Origin: Leifsonia shinshuensis
Lineage (GTDB): Bacteria > Actinomycetota > Actinomycetes > Actinomycetales > Microbacteriaceae
Length of the DNA stretch: 64,000 nt
Assembly: GCF_014217625.1 (NCBI RefSeq)
Contig: NZ_CP043641.1
Coordinates: 3,286,001-3,350,000, forward strand
Direction of reading: 5' to 3'
The translations under genes and the position numbers were made by a program. Numbering within the stretch: position 1 is the first letter of the stretch; each line of letters begins with the position of its first letter. Below, in pieces: positions 51,275 to 60,103 of this stretch. The notes below the pieces were generated by a model. It did not search any database. It had not been told where the DNA came from and worked only from the letters and a program-made list of their open reading frames with translations.

Positions 51275-52760
51275 CCCGACCTTCACCGGCCGCGTCGCCG
51301 GCCGAGCCCACAGCTGGTGGGCCCAGTCCAAGTCCCGCTCGCAGGCCACCCTGGCCGCCTTCCTCGCGCTGGCCATGGTCCTGATCGGCATCTCCGCCTA
51401 CGTGTGGGTCTCGCCCACTGGGGCTCCGCTGCGCGAGGCGGTCGCCGACGCCACTGAGACCGTGACGCCGTTCGCCACGCAGAACGCGGAGCTCAAGCGC
51501 AACCTCGACCGCGCGACGCAGACCATCGCCTCCCAGAAGGGGAAGATGACCGCGATGCAGGCCGAGTCCGTCGCAGCCCAGGCCGGCGCCGCCAAGCAGC
51601 TCGCCGTCGCACAGCAGAAGGCGCAGGCCGCGCAGAGCGAACTCGCGAGCGTCAAGGCGCAGCTCGCCGCCGCGCAGGCGAAGTCCGGTAACTCGTCCAC
51701 TCACTCGTCCACCGGTGCGGGGGCCTCCGGCAAGCCCGCGTCGAGCTCGTCCGGCAGCGCGGACACCCCGGTCACAGCTCCGGCCCGCGCCGACCTCCTG
51801 GACCCGTCGACCCGCTACTTCGGCATGTACACCGACCAGGCGCCGTTCAACTGGGCCACCTTCGACGCCACGAGCACGAAGATTGGCGTCTCGCCCAACC
51901 TGGTCGGCTACTTCCAGGGCTGGGACCAGACGTTCCGCGCCGACGCCGTCAAGCGCGCCTGGCAGCAGGGCCGCATGCCGATGATGACCTGGGAGTCGCG
52001 TCCGAGCAGCGCGGACAACTCGTCCAACTCGGCGCCGGACTACTCGCTCCCGAAGATCATCGGAGGCGACTTCGACGCCTACCTGCACCAGTACGCGAAG
52101 GATGTCGTCGCGAGCGGCCTCCCGCTCGCGATCCGGCTCGACCACGAGATGAACGGCATCTGGTACCCGTGGTCGGAGAACGACGGCGCGGGCAACCCGA
52201 TCAACGGCAACAGTCCGGGCGACTACGTGAAGATGTGGCGGCACGTCCACGACATCTTCCAGCAGGAGGGCGCGAACGACCTGGTCGTCTGGGTGTGGGC
52301 GCCGAACATCGTCAACAACCTCCCCGCAACGCACAAGGCGGCCGGCTACCTCGAGAACCTCTACCCCGGCGACGACTACGTCGACTGGGTGGGGCTGTCG
52401 GGCTACCTGCGCCCGCCGTACAAGTCCGACAACGACTTCAGCTTCGGCTACACGTTCCAGCCGAGCCTCGACAAGCTGCGCAGCATCACGAAGAAGCCGA
52501 TCATCCTCGCGGAGGTCGGAGCGTCGGAGACCGACGGCCACAAGCCCGGCTGGATCACCTCCTTCTTCACTGCCCTCGCCAAACCGGAGAACTCCGACAT
52601 CATCGGCTTCTCCTGGTTCAACCTCGCCGTGACCAGCTACGTGGAGGGCGTCCGCGCCACCAACGACTGGCGTATCGACTCCCGTTCGGACACGCTGTCG
52701 GCGTTCATCGCCGGCCTCACCCGGCCGGAAGACGACTTCACCCTCACCCCGGCTCCGTGA
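51267..52760 (+). CDS. Membrane-anchored GH26-type glycanase
   Basis: This 497-residue protein has an N-terminal membrane helix (about 28-48), a coiled-coil stalk (about 65-130, heptads rich in Ala, Gln and Lys), a Ser/Gly linker and an extracellular GH26 barrel (about 180-485). Predicted acid/base is Glu294 in RLDHEMNGIWYPW and nucleophile Glu416 in ILAEVGASE. Family 26 cleaves beta-mannans and related beta-1,3/1,4 glucans. It overlaps the synthase by 8 bases with a TTG start after GGAGG. Such partner glycanases can trim or release the nascent polymer; here that is inference from context. Confidence 0.88.
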   Translation: MSSPTFTGRVAGRAHSWWAQSKSRSQATLAAFLALAMVLIGISAYVWVSPTGAPLREAVADATETVTPFATQNAELKRNLDRATQTIASQKGKMTAMQAESVAAQAGAAKQLAVAQQKAQAAQSELASVKAQLAAAQAKSGNSSTHSSTGAGASGKPASSSSGSADTPVTAPARADLLDPSTRYFGMYTDQAPFNWATFDATSTKIGVSPNLVGYFQGWDQTFRADAVKRAWQQGRMPMMTWESRPSSADNSSNSAPDYSLPKIIGGDFDAYLHQYAKDVVASGLPLAIRLDHEMNGIWYPWSENDGAGNPINGNSPGDYVKMWRHVHDIFQQEGANDLVVWVWAPNIVNNLPATHKAAGYLENLYPGDDYVDWVGLSGYLRPPYKSDNDFSFGYTFQPSLDKLRSITKKPIILAEVGASETDGHKPGWITSFFTALAKPENSDIIGFSWFNLAVTSYVEGVRATNDWRIDSRSDTLSAFIAGLTRPEDDFTLTPAP

Positions 52761-52777
52761 CTCCGGAAGGAATCGAC

Positions 52778-54172
52778 ATGACCACCAGCAAGAAGCCCCA
52801 GAAGGACCTCCCCGCCCCGCGCATCAGCGTGATCGGCACCGGCTACCTCGGCGCGACGCACGCCGCCGCGATGGCCGAGCTCGGCTTCGACGTCGTCGGG
52901 GTCGACACCGACCCGCACAAGGTCGCCGAGCTCACCGAGGGACGCGCGCCCTTCTTCGAGCCGGGCCTGCCCGAGCTGATCCGCTCGAACGTCGCCGCGG
53001 GGCGGCTGCGCTTCACGACGGACCTCGCCGAGGCCGTCGCCGCCTCCGACGTGCACTTCATCTGCGTCGGCACCCCGCAGCAGTCCGGCTCGTTCGCCGC
53101 GAACCTGAGCTATGTGGAGGCCGCCACGCGGGGGATCGCGGCGGCGCTCACCCATGACGCGCTGATCGTCGGCAAGTCGACGGTCCCGGTCGGCACCGGC
53201 GCGCGCCTGCGGGCGATCGTGGCGGAGGCCGCGCCCGCCGGCGTCGACGCCGAGCTCGTCTGGAACCCCGAGTTCCTGCGCGAGGGCAAGGCGGTCGACG
53301 ACACGCTGCGGCCCGACCGGCTCGTGTTCGGCGGCACCTCTGAGCGGTCGGAGGCCGTCCTGCGCCGTGTCTACGCGAAGCCGATCGCGGACGGGACGCC
53401 GGTGCTGGTCGCCGACCTCCCGACCGCTGAGCTGGTGAAGGTGAGCGCGAACGCCTTCCTGGCCACCAAGATCTCCTTCATCAACGCCATCGCCGAGGTG
53501 TGCGACGCCGCGGGCGCGGATGTCGCGCTCCTGGCCGACGCGCTCGGCCACGACTCCCGCATCGGGCGCCAGTTCCTCAACGCGGGGCTCGGCTTCGGCG
53601 GCGGCTGCCTTCCGAAGGACATCCGCGCGCTCATGCACCGCTCGAACGAGCTGGGCGCGCACGCCGCGGTCGGACTCCTCCAGCAGGTGGACGAGATCAA
53701 TATGGGCCGCAGGCAGCGCGTGATCGACCTGGCCCTGCAGGCGCTCGGCGGCTCGGTGCTCAACCGGCGGATCGGCGTGCTCGGCGCCGCGTTCAAGCCG
53801 CACACCGACGACGTCCGCGACTCGCCCGCGCTCAACGTGGCCGCCGCCCTGCACCTGCGCGGCGCGCAGGTCGTCGTGTACGACCCGCAGGCGCGCGGCA
53901 CGGCGCAGCGGCTCTTCCCGACCCTCGGCTACGCGGAGTCGATGGAGGACGCGCTGACCGGAGCGGACCTCACCGTCGTCCTCACCGAGTGGGACGAGTT
54001 CACCGGGGCCGACCCCGCTGCCGTGCGCGCGCTCACCGCGGGCGCGACCGTGATCGACGCCCGCAACTGCCTGGATGCGACGGCCTGGAACGCCGCAGGC
54101 TGGACCGTCCTCGGCATGGGCCGCGTGCCCGCATCCGCCGCCCTCGTCCCCGACGCCCTGCCCATCCACTGA
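52778..54172 (+). CDS. ugd: UDP-glucose 6-dehydrogenase
   Basis: This 464-residue enzyme makes UDP-glucuronate from UDP-glucose with two NAD+. Seen: N-terminal Rossmann motif VIGTGYLGATHAAAMAELG, the central block STVPVGTGARLR, catalytic Cys277 in GFGGGCLPKDIRAL, and a C-terminal UDP-binding domain with GAAFKPHTDDVRDSPAL. Start is ATG 52778 after GGAAGGA; longer frames are inside the GH26 gene. In the has layout it matches hasB and feeds the upstream synthase. Confidence 0.95.
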   Translation: MTTSKKPQKDLPAPRISVIGTGYLGATHAAAMAELGFDVVGVDTDPHKVAELTEGRAPFFEPGLPELIRSNVAAGRLRFTTDLAEAVAASDVHFICVGTPQQSGSFAANLSYVEAATRGIAAALTHDALIVGKSTVPVGTGARLRAIVAEAAPAGVDAELVWNPEFLREGKAVDDTLRPDRLVFGGTSERSEAVLRRVYAKPIADGTPVLVADLPTAELVKVSANAFLATKISFINAIAEVCDAAGADVALLADALGHDSRIGRQFLNAGLGFGGGCLPKDIRALMHRSNELGAHAAVGLLQQVDEINMGRRQRVIDLALQALGGSVLNRRIGVLGAAFKPHTDDVRDSPALNVAAALHLRGAQVVVYDPQARGTAQRLFPTLGYAESMEDALTGADLTVVLTEWDEFTGADPAAVRALTAGATVIDARNCLDATAWNAAGWTVLGMGRVPASAALVPDALPIH

Positions 54173-54206
54173 CCCCGGCACCCCGACTCGAGAGAAGAGC
54201 AACGAC

Positions 54207-55181
54207 ATGAGCACCTACGTCACCAAGGCCGTGATCCCGGCCGCGGGTCTCGGCACCCGATTCCTCCCCGCGACCAAGGCGATGCCGAAGGAGATGCTGC
54301 CGGTGGTCGACAAGCCGGCCATCCAGTACGTCGTCGAGGAGGCGGTCGCCAGCGGCCTCCACGACGTCCTGATGGTCACCGGCCGCAACAAGAACGCGCT
54401 CGAGAACCACTTCGACCGCAACGCCGAGCTGGAGGACACCCTGGCCCGCAAGGGCGACACCGACCGCCTGCACAAGGTCAACTACTCCACGTCGCTCGCC
54501 GACCTCCACTACGTGCGGCAGGGCGACCCGAAGGGGCTCGGCCACGCCGTGCTGCGCGCGAAGATGCACATCGGCCATGAGCCGTTCGCGGTGCTGCTCG
54601 GCGACGACATCATCGACGAGCGCGACCCGCTGCTGACCCGGATGCTGCAGGTGCAGCACGCGCTCAACACCACCGTGGTCGCGCTCATGGAGGTGCCGCC
54701 CGAGTCCATCCACCTCTACGGCGCCGCGGCCGTCGTCCCGACCGAGCACGAGGACGTCGTGCGCATCACGGGCCTGGTCGAGAAGCCGAGCCGCGAGAAC
54801 GCGCCGTCGAACTACGCCGTGATCGGCCGCTACGTGCTGCGCCCGGAGATCTTCGACATCCTCGAGAAGACGGCCCCGGGCAAGGGCGGCGAGATCCAGC
54901 TCACCGACGCCCTGGAGGGGCTGGCCACCGCCCCGGCCTGGACCGGCGGCGTGCACGGCGTCGTCTTCCGCGGCCGACGCTACGACACCGGCGACCGGCT
55001 CGACTACCTCAAGGCCATCGTGCAGCTCGCCGTCGCCCGCGACGACCTCGGGCCGGACCTCCTGCCCTGGCTGCGCGACTTCGCCGCGAACGCCGGGCCG
55101 GCGGACACCGGGTCGATCCCGGCGCTGCCCGTCCCGATCGAGCCGGCGGCACGACAGCTCCTGCAGATCGCGGGCGCCTGA
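54207..55181 (+). CDS. galU: UTP-glucose-1-phosphate uridylyltransferase
   Basis: This 324-residue nucleotidyltransferase makes UDP-glucose from UTP and glucose-1-phosphate. It has the sugar-nucleotide signature AVIPAAGLGTRFLPATKAMPKEMLPVVDKP (in parts) and the conserved VLLGDDIIDE and GLVEKPSRENAPSNYAVIGRYVL (in parts). The C-terminus has an extra 50 residues beyond minimal GalU. It is 34 bases after ugd with AGAGAAGAG before the ATG, and matches hasC by position. It is the last gene of the polysaccharide operon. Confidence 0.95.
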   Translation: MSTYVTKAVIPAAGLGTRFLPATKAMPKEMLPVVDKPAIQYVVEEAVASGLHDVLMVTGRNKNALENHFDRNAELEDTLARKGDTDRLHKVNYSTSLADLHYVRQGDPKGLGHAVLRAKMHIGHEPFAVLLGDDIIDERDPLLTRMLQVQHALNTTVVALMEVPPESIHLYGAAAVVPTEHEDVVRITGLVEKPSRENAPSNYAVIGRYVLRPEIFDILEKTAPGKGGEIQLTDALEGLATAPAWTGGVHGVVFRGRRYDTGDRLDYLKAIVQLAVARDDLGPDLLPWLRDFAANAGPADTGSIPALPVPIEPAARQLLQIAGA

Positions 55182-55185
55182 GCGC

Positions 55186-55206
55186 GGGAGTCGGGAGTCG
55201 GGAGTC
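55186..55206. repeat. Three tandem copies of GGGAGTC
   Basis: The heptamer GGGAGTC occurs three times in a row (55186-55192, 55193-55199, 55200-55206) in the short gap between galU and a convergent gene. It may be polymorphic by slippage. Confidence 0.85.
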
Positions 55207-55214
55207 CGGCAGCG

Positions 55215-55538
55215 TCAGCGCAGCCCGAGCCGCTTGAGCGTGTGCTTCTCGCTCTCGCCGCTGTCGGTCTCCACCTCGTCCACCGCGATCGGGATGTTCG
55301 GCCCGATCGCCAGCCACACGAAGCCGTCGCGGTGCACCAGCGGCACCAGGTCGGTGGTGCCGTCGCGCAGCAGGGTCCGCACGCGCTTCAGGAGGGCGTA
55401 GCCCTCGGACGGCATCGTGACGTAGGTCTTCCTGCGGTAGTGCACGACGTGCGCAACGGTCTTGGCCTTGAGTCCGGCGATCTCTGCCGCAGGAAACGGC
55501 TCCGCGCCGGCTGCGGGCGCGGCCTTCGTGTCGGTCAT
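55215..55538 (-). CDS. Hypothetical small protein
   Basis: This 107-residue protein has no recognised family. The first 20 residues are Ala/Pro-rich and acidic; the rest predicts alpha/beta with basic patches (VVHYRRKTYVTMPSEGYALLKRVRTLL in parts) and a hydrophobic strand VWLAIGPNIPIAV. It converges on galU and is divergent from the acetyltransferase starting 53 bases away. Confidence 0.68.
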   Translation of the reverse strand: MTDTKAAPAAGAEPFPAAEIAGLKAKTVAHVVHYRRKTYVTMPSEGYALLKRVRTLLRDGTTDLVPLVHRDGFVWLAIGPNIPIAVDEVETDSGESEKHTLKRLGLR

Positions 55539-55591
55539 GGCACGCAGGGTACGCCTTCGCGGCCGGCCGCGGCAGCGGATACAGTCGACGG

Positions 55592-56341
55592 ATGCGCCCG
55601 CCGGAGCCCGCCGTCCTCGACCGTCTCGCCGATCGCGGCTGGCCGGCGCTGGAGCGCGACGAGCTGGGAGGCTGGACCCTGCGGGCCACGGGCGGCGTCA
55701 CGAACCGCGCGAACTCTGTGCTGACGGCGGGCGTCGTGCCCGACGTGGAGGCGGCGATCGAGCGGGCCGAGCGATGGTACCGAGAGCGCGGCCTGCCGGC
55801 GGCGTTCCAGGTGAGCCCGGCATCGCCGCCGGCCCTCGGCGAAGCGCTCGCCCGCCGCGGCTACCGCGAGCACTCGCGCACCGACATCCTGGTGGCCGAC
55901 CGGGCGGAGGTCGCTTCGGCGGCGTCCGTGGCCGACATCGCCGTCTCCGACACCCCGCAGCCGGGCTGGCTGGCCACTTGGTGGGCGGTCGACGGCCGCG
56001 GCGGCGACGCCGAGCGGGCCATCGTCGCCCGCATCCTGGAGGCCGGCCCCGCGCTCTACGCGGCGGCCGACGGCGACGATGGGGCCCCGCCCGCCGTCGC
56101 CCGCCTCGCCCTCGCCGGCGACTGGGCCGGGCTCTACGCCGTCGCCACCCTCCCGGCCGCCCGCCGCCGCGGCCTGGCCCGCGCGCTCGCCGTCGCCCTC
56201 GCGGAAGCGGCGGGCGGCCGCGGTGTCCGGCACCTGTGGCTCCAGGTGCTCGCGGACAACGCGGCCGCCCACGCGCTCTACTCCGGCCTCGGCTTCCGTC
56301 CCGCTTCGCACTACGCGTACTGGACGGCTCCCGCCGGCTGA
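55592..56341 (+). CDS. GNAT-family acetyltransferase with duplicated fold
   Basis: This 249-residue protein has two halves. The N-terminal half (about 1-115) is a degenerate GNAT-like region with WTLRATGGVTNRANSVLTAG; the C-terminal half (about 160-245) has the acetyl-CoA loop AARRRGLARALAVAL and LQVLADNAAAHALYSGLGF. This two-domain form is common among actinobacterial N-acetyltransferases. The start is ATG 55592. The substrate is unknown. Confidence 0.85.
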   Translation: MRPPEPAVLDRLADRGWPALERDELGGWTLRATGGVTNRANSVLTAGVVPDVEAAIERAERWYRERGLPAAFQVSPASPPALGEALARRGYREHSRTDILVADRAEVASAASVADIAVSDTPQPGWLATWWAVDGRGGDAERAIVARILEAGPALYAAADGDDGAPPAVARLALAGDWAGLYAVATLPAARRRGLARALAVALAEAAGGRGVRHLWLQVLADNAAAHALYSGLGFRPASHYAYWTAPAG

Positions 56342-56348
56342 GCCGCGC

Positions 56349-58211
56349 CTACTGCTGACCAGCCAGCGCGCTGACGTGCACGTAGTCGAACGTGCTCGTG
56401 TATCCGGCGCCGCCCAGCGAGATCAGTCCGATGCGGGGATGCGCCCCCAGGTCGGCCGTCCAGGTGTCGCCCTTGTCCCAAGTCCGGCCGTCGACGCTGG
56501 TGTACGCGGTGTAGGCATCCGTCCCCTGCTGCGCGCGGTGGACGATCCGCAGGTACGTCTGGGCGGCGACCGGCCCGACGACGCCGTTCCCGTAGCTCGG
56601 GTAGCCCGCCGGGACCGGCGAGACGTGCTTGCCGAACTCGGTCTGCCGCGTGTCCCAGATGCTGTTCGAGGTGAGCCGCACGTAGTTGCCGTCGTCGCCG
56701 TAGACGATGAGGCCGCCCTGCACATAGTTGTGGACGCTGCCGTCGTTCGGCGTGTTCACCGAGACCTTCGTCTCCACGACGTAGTCGCCGGAGGGCGCGG
56801 ACTCGGTGAGCACCGACGCGAGCGGGGTGGCAGGAGGCTGGAGGTCGGCCGCCTGCGTCTGCCAGGTCAGCGCTCCGCCCTTCACCGCGTACGTGGACGG
56901 GTCCGGCTGGCGCACCCAGCTCCAGTTCGCGCCGAGCGCGGTTCCGTCGAACTCGGTCGAGCGCGACAGGTCGGGGCGGCCGGGACGGGGGTCGGGGGTG
57001 AAGGCGGCCTTGTAGGCGGTGCGCTGGCCGGGCTGGGCCGCGGGACCCGCCATGACGGAGTCGGACGGTCCCGCCCCGGCGCGCACCGACGGCCAGTCGC
57101 CGTGCCAGTCGAGCGGGTCGATCAGCACCGGGCGCTTCGTGTAGCCGACGTCGCCCGCGTAGTACGGGTCGTTCTTGTCGACCGCGTGGTACACCATCCA
57201 GTCCTGGCCGCCGAAGTCGGTGACCACGGCGGTGTGCCCCGCGCCGACCCAGCGGTTGCCGTTCTGCGCGAGCACGGGAGTGCCGCCGACGCGGTTGGCC
57301 AGGATCGGGACGCCGTCGCGGTCGACGAACGGACCGAGCGGGCTGCGCGAGCGCGCGGCGAACACGCTGTAGCCGGTGAGCGGTCCTGCGCAGCAGTTCG
57401 TCGCCGAGCCGAGGAAGTAGAACCAGCCGTCGTGCTGCACGATGTTCGTGCCCTCGTAGCGGTTGTCGATCGCGATCGGCGTCTCCGTGGAGGGGATCGA
57501 GGTCAGTCCGTCGGCGCTGAGCTTCCGGGCGAAGACGCCGCCGTAGTAGCTGCCGAAGTAGACGTAGCTCGTGCCTCCGGTCGTGATGACCTCCGGGTCG
57601 AACTCCCAGCGGCGCGCGTTCGGATCGGACGGGTGCGCCTGCGGGGCGACGACCGGGGTCCCGGTGTCCGTCCACGGCCCGGTCGGGCTGCTGCTGGTCG
57701 CGACGCCGACCGCCGAGCCGCCGCCGGGCAGCGCGGAGTCGGAGGCCGCGTAGTAGAGGTAGTAGCGGCCGTTGCGGAACACGACGTCCGGCGCCCACAT
57801 CGAGCCGTTCGCGCCGAGCCACGACGGCTTCTGCGCGAAGGCGTCCCCGGCGTAGGTCCAGTGCGTGAGGTCGGTGGACCGGTAGGTCGGGACGTTGTGC
57901 ATCACCAGCGAGCCGTCCGCGTTCTTCTCGGTCGCGGTGAGAGCGTCGGTCGTGCAGTAGAGGTACCAGTTCGTGTCGCCGTTGGTGGCGCCGTGGATGA
58001 CCGACGGGTCGGCACAGCTGGCCGCGGTCTCACCCGACGGCAGCCGCAGCGTCATGGGGTTCTGGTAGCTCCCGGGTGTCGTCGGACGCCCGGAGGCCGA
58101 GACGCCGGGTGAGCCTCCCGGCGACGCCCCCGGCTCCGCCGCCGTCGCCGGGGCGAACGGCAGCAGTGCGACGGTGGCGGCGATCGCGAGTGCGACTGTC
58201 GTGGTGCGCAT
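56349..58211 (-). CDS. Secreted GH43 glycosidase with C-terminal beta-sandwich domain
   Basis: This 620-residue exported enzyme has a signal peptide (TVALAIAATVALLPFAPATAA, about residues 5-25), a five-bladed GH43 propeller (about 60-360) and a C-terminal concanavalin-like beta-sandwich (about 420-615) that may bind sugar. Predicted general base Asp is in SCADPSVIHG, the pKa-modulating Asp in MWAPDVVF, and an acidic strand block WEFDPEVI carries the likely acid Glu. Family 43 acts on arabinans and xylans (alpha-L-arabinofuranosides, beta-xylosides). It is 38 bases after the GH2 gene on the same strand, with AAGGAG before ATG 58211. Confidence 0.9.
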   Translation of the reverse strand: MRTTTVALAIAATVALLPFAPATAAEPGASPGGSPGVSASGRPTTPGSYQNPMTLRLPSGETAASCADPSVIHGATNGDTNWYLYCTTDALTATEKNADGSLVMHNVPTYRSTDLTHWTYAGDAFAQKPSWLGANGSMWAPDVVFRNGRYYLYYAASDSALPGGGSAVGVATSSSPTGPWTDTGTPVVAPQAHPSDPNARRWEFDPEVITTGGTSYVYFGSYYGGVFARKLSADGLTSIPSTETPIAIDNRYEGTNIVQHDGWFYFLGSATNCCAGPLTGYSVFAARSRSPLGPFVDRDGVPILANRVGGTPVLAQNGNRWVGAGHTAVVTDFGGQDWMVYHAVDKNDPYYAGDVGYTKRPVLIDPLDWHGDWPSVRAGAGPSDSVMAGPAAQPGQRTAYKAAFTPDPRPGRPDLSRSTEFDGTALGANWSWVRQPDPSTYAVKGGALTWQTQAADLQPPATPLASVLTESAPSGDYVVETKVSVNTPNDGSVHNYVQGGLIVYGDDGNYVRLTSNSIWDTRQTEFGKHVSPVPAGYPSYGNGVVGPVAAQTYLRIVHRAQQGTDAYTAYTSVDGRTWDKGDTWTADLGAHPRIGLISLGGAGYTSTFDYVHVSALAGQQ

Positions 58212-58249
58212 GAAGACTCCTTCGTCTCGCTGGATGGTGCTTCGGTGGG

Positions 58250-60067
58250 TCAGGCCTCCAGCCCGGTCACCGCCCGGCGGATGCGGGCGAGCGGGACCTT
58301 CGGCCGCCTGTCCTCGAACACGAGACCGTTGGTCTCCTGCCCGGTGTCGGCGAGCTGGGTGTAGCAGAAGCCGGCGAGGCCCTGGCTCGCGCGCACGGCG
58401 TCGAACAGGGCGTCGAGCCGGTCGGCGAACTGGTCGGCGGTCGCGGCGGACGAGTAGCCCCAGGCGTCGTCGCTCGGCCGCTCGATGTACGAGATGCCGC
58501 CGAACTCGGTGAGCATGATGGGCACGTCCAGCCGCTGCGCGCCGTCCACGACGAGCCGGCGGCCGGGGAAGGTGTGCGACGCGCTCAGGATGTGCTCGCG
58601 CGAGCGGTAGCGCTCGCGCACGGCGTCCGGGTCGGCGTCGTAGTCGTGGATGCTCAGGATGTCCGACTCCACATGCTCCCAGCCGTCGTTGGACACCACG
58701 GGCCGGGTCGGGTCGAGCGTCTTGGTGGTGTGCACGAGCGCCTTGGCGTACGCGACCATCCGCTGGTCGTGCGCGAGGTGCTGCACGCCCCAGCTCTCGT
58801 TGAGCGGCACCCAGGTGACGATCGACGGGTGCGAGCGGTCGCGGTCGAGGATCGCGATCCACTCGGCCATCGTGCGCTCGACCGCGTCGGCGTCGAACGC
58901 GTAGGCCGCCGGCGCCTCCGCCCAGATCAGCAGGCCGAGCCGGTCGGCCCAGTACAGGAAGCGCGGGTCCTCGAACTTCTGGTGCAGCCGGGCGGCGTTG
59001 AAGCCCAGCTCCAGGATGAGCTCGGCCTCCCGGCGCAGGCCTTCGGAGTCGGGCGCGGCGGAGTGCGACTGCGGCCAGTAGCCCTGGTTGAGCACGGAGC
59101 GCAGATAGACCGGGCGGTCGTTGAGCAGGTACTGCCCGTTCTCGACCGCGATCGAGCGCAGGCCGAGGTAGGAGTGCACGACATCGCTCGTCGCGCCTCC
59201 GGCCGTCACCGAGATGGTGGCGTCGATCAGCGTCGGCCGCTGCGGCGACCACAGCAGCTCCTCGTAGGCCTGGCCGTTGTGCTGCCGGGCGACGGGGACG
59301 ACCAGCTCGGCGCGCGTGCCGGAGACGACGACCTCGACGGACGCCAGCGACTGCTCGCCGTGCGCCAGCTCCAGCCGAACGCGAGACCCCTCGGGAAGAC
59401 GCTGGGCGAAGCGGAGGTCGGCGGTGACGATGCCGCGGTGGATGTCGCTGCTCCAGTGCACCTGGGCCACGTGGAGGGCGGGGACGCCCTCCAGCCACAC
59501 CGGCTGCCAGATCCCGGTCGTCCGGTGATACCAGATGGAGTGCGGGCGCTCGCGCCAGTCCTGCTTGCCGCGCGGCTGGGAGACGTCGAACGGGTCGTCC
59601 TCCGCACGGACCGTGATGGTCAGCTCGTCGCCCTCGATCAGGTCGGTGATGTCGAACGTGAAGGGGGTCTGGCCGCCTTCGTGGCGTCCGGCGAGGCGGC
59701 CGTCGATCCAGACCTCGCAGCGGTAGTCGACCGCGCCGAAGTGCAGGAGGGTCCGCTCGCCTTCGGGCAGCTCGTCCACCGCGATGCGGCGCGCGTACCA
59801 GACGACCGGGTGGAAGCCGGTGTCGCCGACCCCCGACGCCGGCGACTCCGACGGGTACGGCACCATGATGCGCTCGGGCAGTTCGCCGCGGCGCTCCCAG
59901 TGCTCGGCGTGGCCGCGGTCGTCGTCGTCGAAGGCGAAGGTCCAGGCGCCGCCGAGGTCGAGCCAGGCGGGGCGGATGAGCTGCGGGCGCGGGTGGCAGC
60001 CGTCCTGGTCGCTGGCGCGCAGGGCGGGGCCGGACGAGCGGTGACGGGTGGAGATGGAGTCGAGCAC
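58250..60067 (-). CDS. GH2 beta-glycosidase
   Basis: This 605-residue enzyme of glycoside hydrolase family 2 has an N-terminal sugar-binding jelly roll (about 30-190), an immunoglobulin-like middle domain and a barrel from about 290. Predicted acid/base is Glu in WVPLNESWGVQHL and nucleophile Glu in MLTEFGGISYIE. There is no signal peptide, so it acts inside the cell on imported sugar. The start is uncertain: GTG 60067 (VLDSISTRHRS) or a TTG 18 bases earlier; the operator is so close that the leader must be very short. It is shorter than LacZ and fits beta-galactosidase/beta-glucuronidase-like members. Confidence 0.88.
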   Translation of the reverse strand: MLDSISTRHRSSGPALRASDQDGCHPRPQLIRPAWLDLGGAWTFAFDDDDRGHAEHWERRGELPERIMVPYPSESPASGVGDTGFHPVVWYARRIAVDELPEGERTLLHFGAVDYRCEVWIDGRLAGRHEGGQTPFTFDITDLIEGDELTITVRAEDDPFDVSQPRGKQDWRERPHSIWYHRTTGIWQPVWLEGVPALHVAQVHWSSDIHRGIVTADLRFAQRLPEGSRVRLELAHGEQSLASVEVVVSGTRAELVVPVARQHNGQAYEELLWSPQRPTLIDATISVTAGGATSDVVHSYLGLRSIAVENGQYLLNDRPVYLRSVLNQGYWPQSHSAAPDSEGLRREAELILELGFNAARLHQKFEDPRFLYWADRLGLLIWAEAPAAYAFDADAVERTMAEWIAILDRDRSHPSIVTWVPLNESWGVQHLAHDQRMVAYAKALVHTTKTLDPTRPVVSNDGWEHVESDILSIHDYDADPDAVRERYRSREHILSASHTFPGRRLVVDGAQRLDVPIMLTEFGGISYIERPSDDAWGYSSAATADQFADRLDALFDAVRASQGLAGFCYTQLADTGQETNGLVFEDRRPKVPLARIRRAVTGLEA

Positions 60068-60086
60068 GCCCCAAGCATGGCGCAAC

Positions 60087-60102
60087 TATCCAGCGCTGTA
60101 AA
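60087..60102. promoter_or_regulatory. LacI-type operator before the GH2 gene
   Basis: The core CAGCGCTG is palindromic and the outer bases extend it: over the 20 bases from 60085 to 60104, about 16 match the reverse complement. TATC.AGCGCTGTAAA also occurs before the transporter operon at 61190-61205, so one regulator probably binds both. It lies 20 bases upstream of the GH2 start. Confidence 0.82.
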
Positions 60103-60103
60103 G

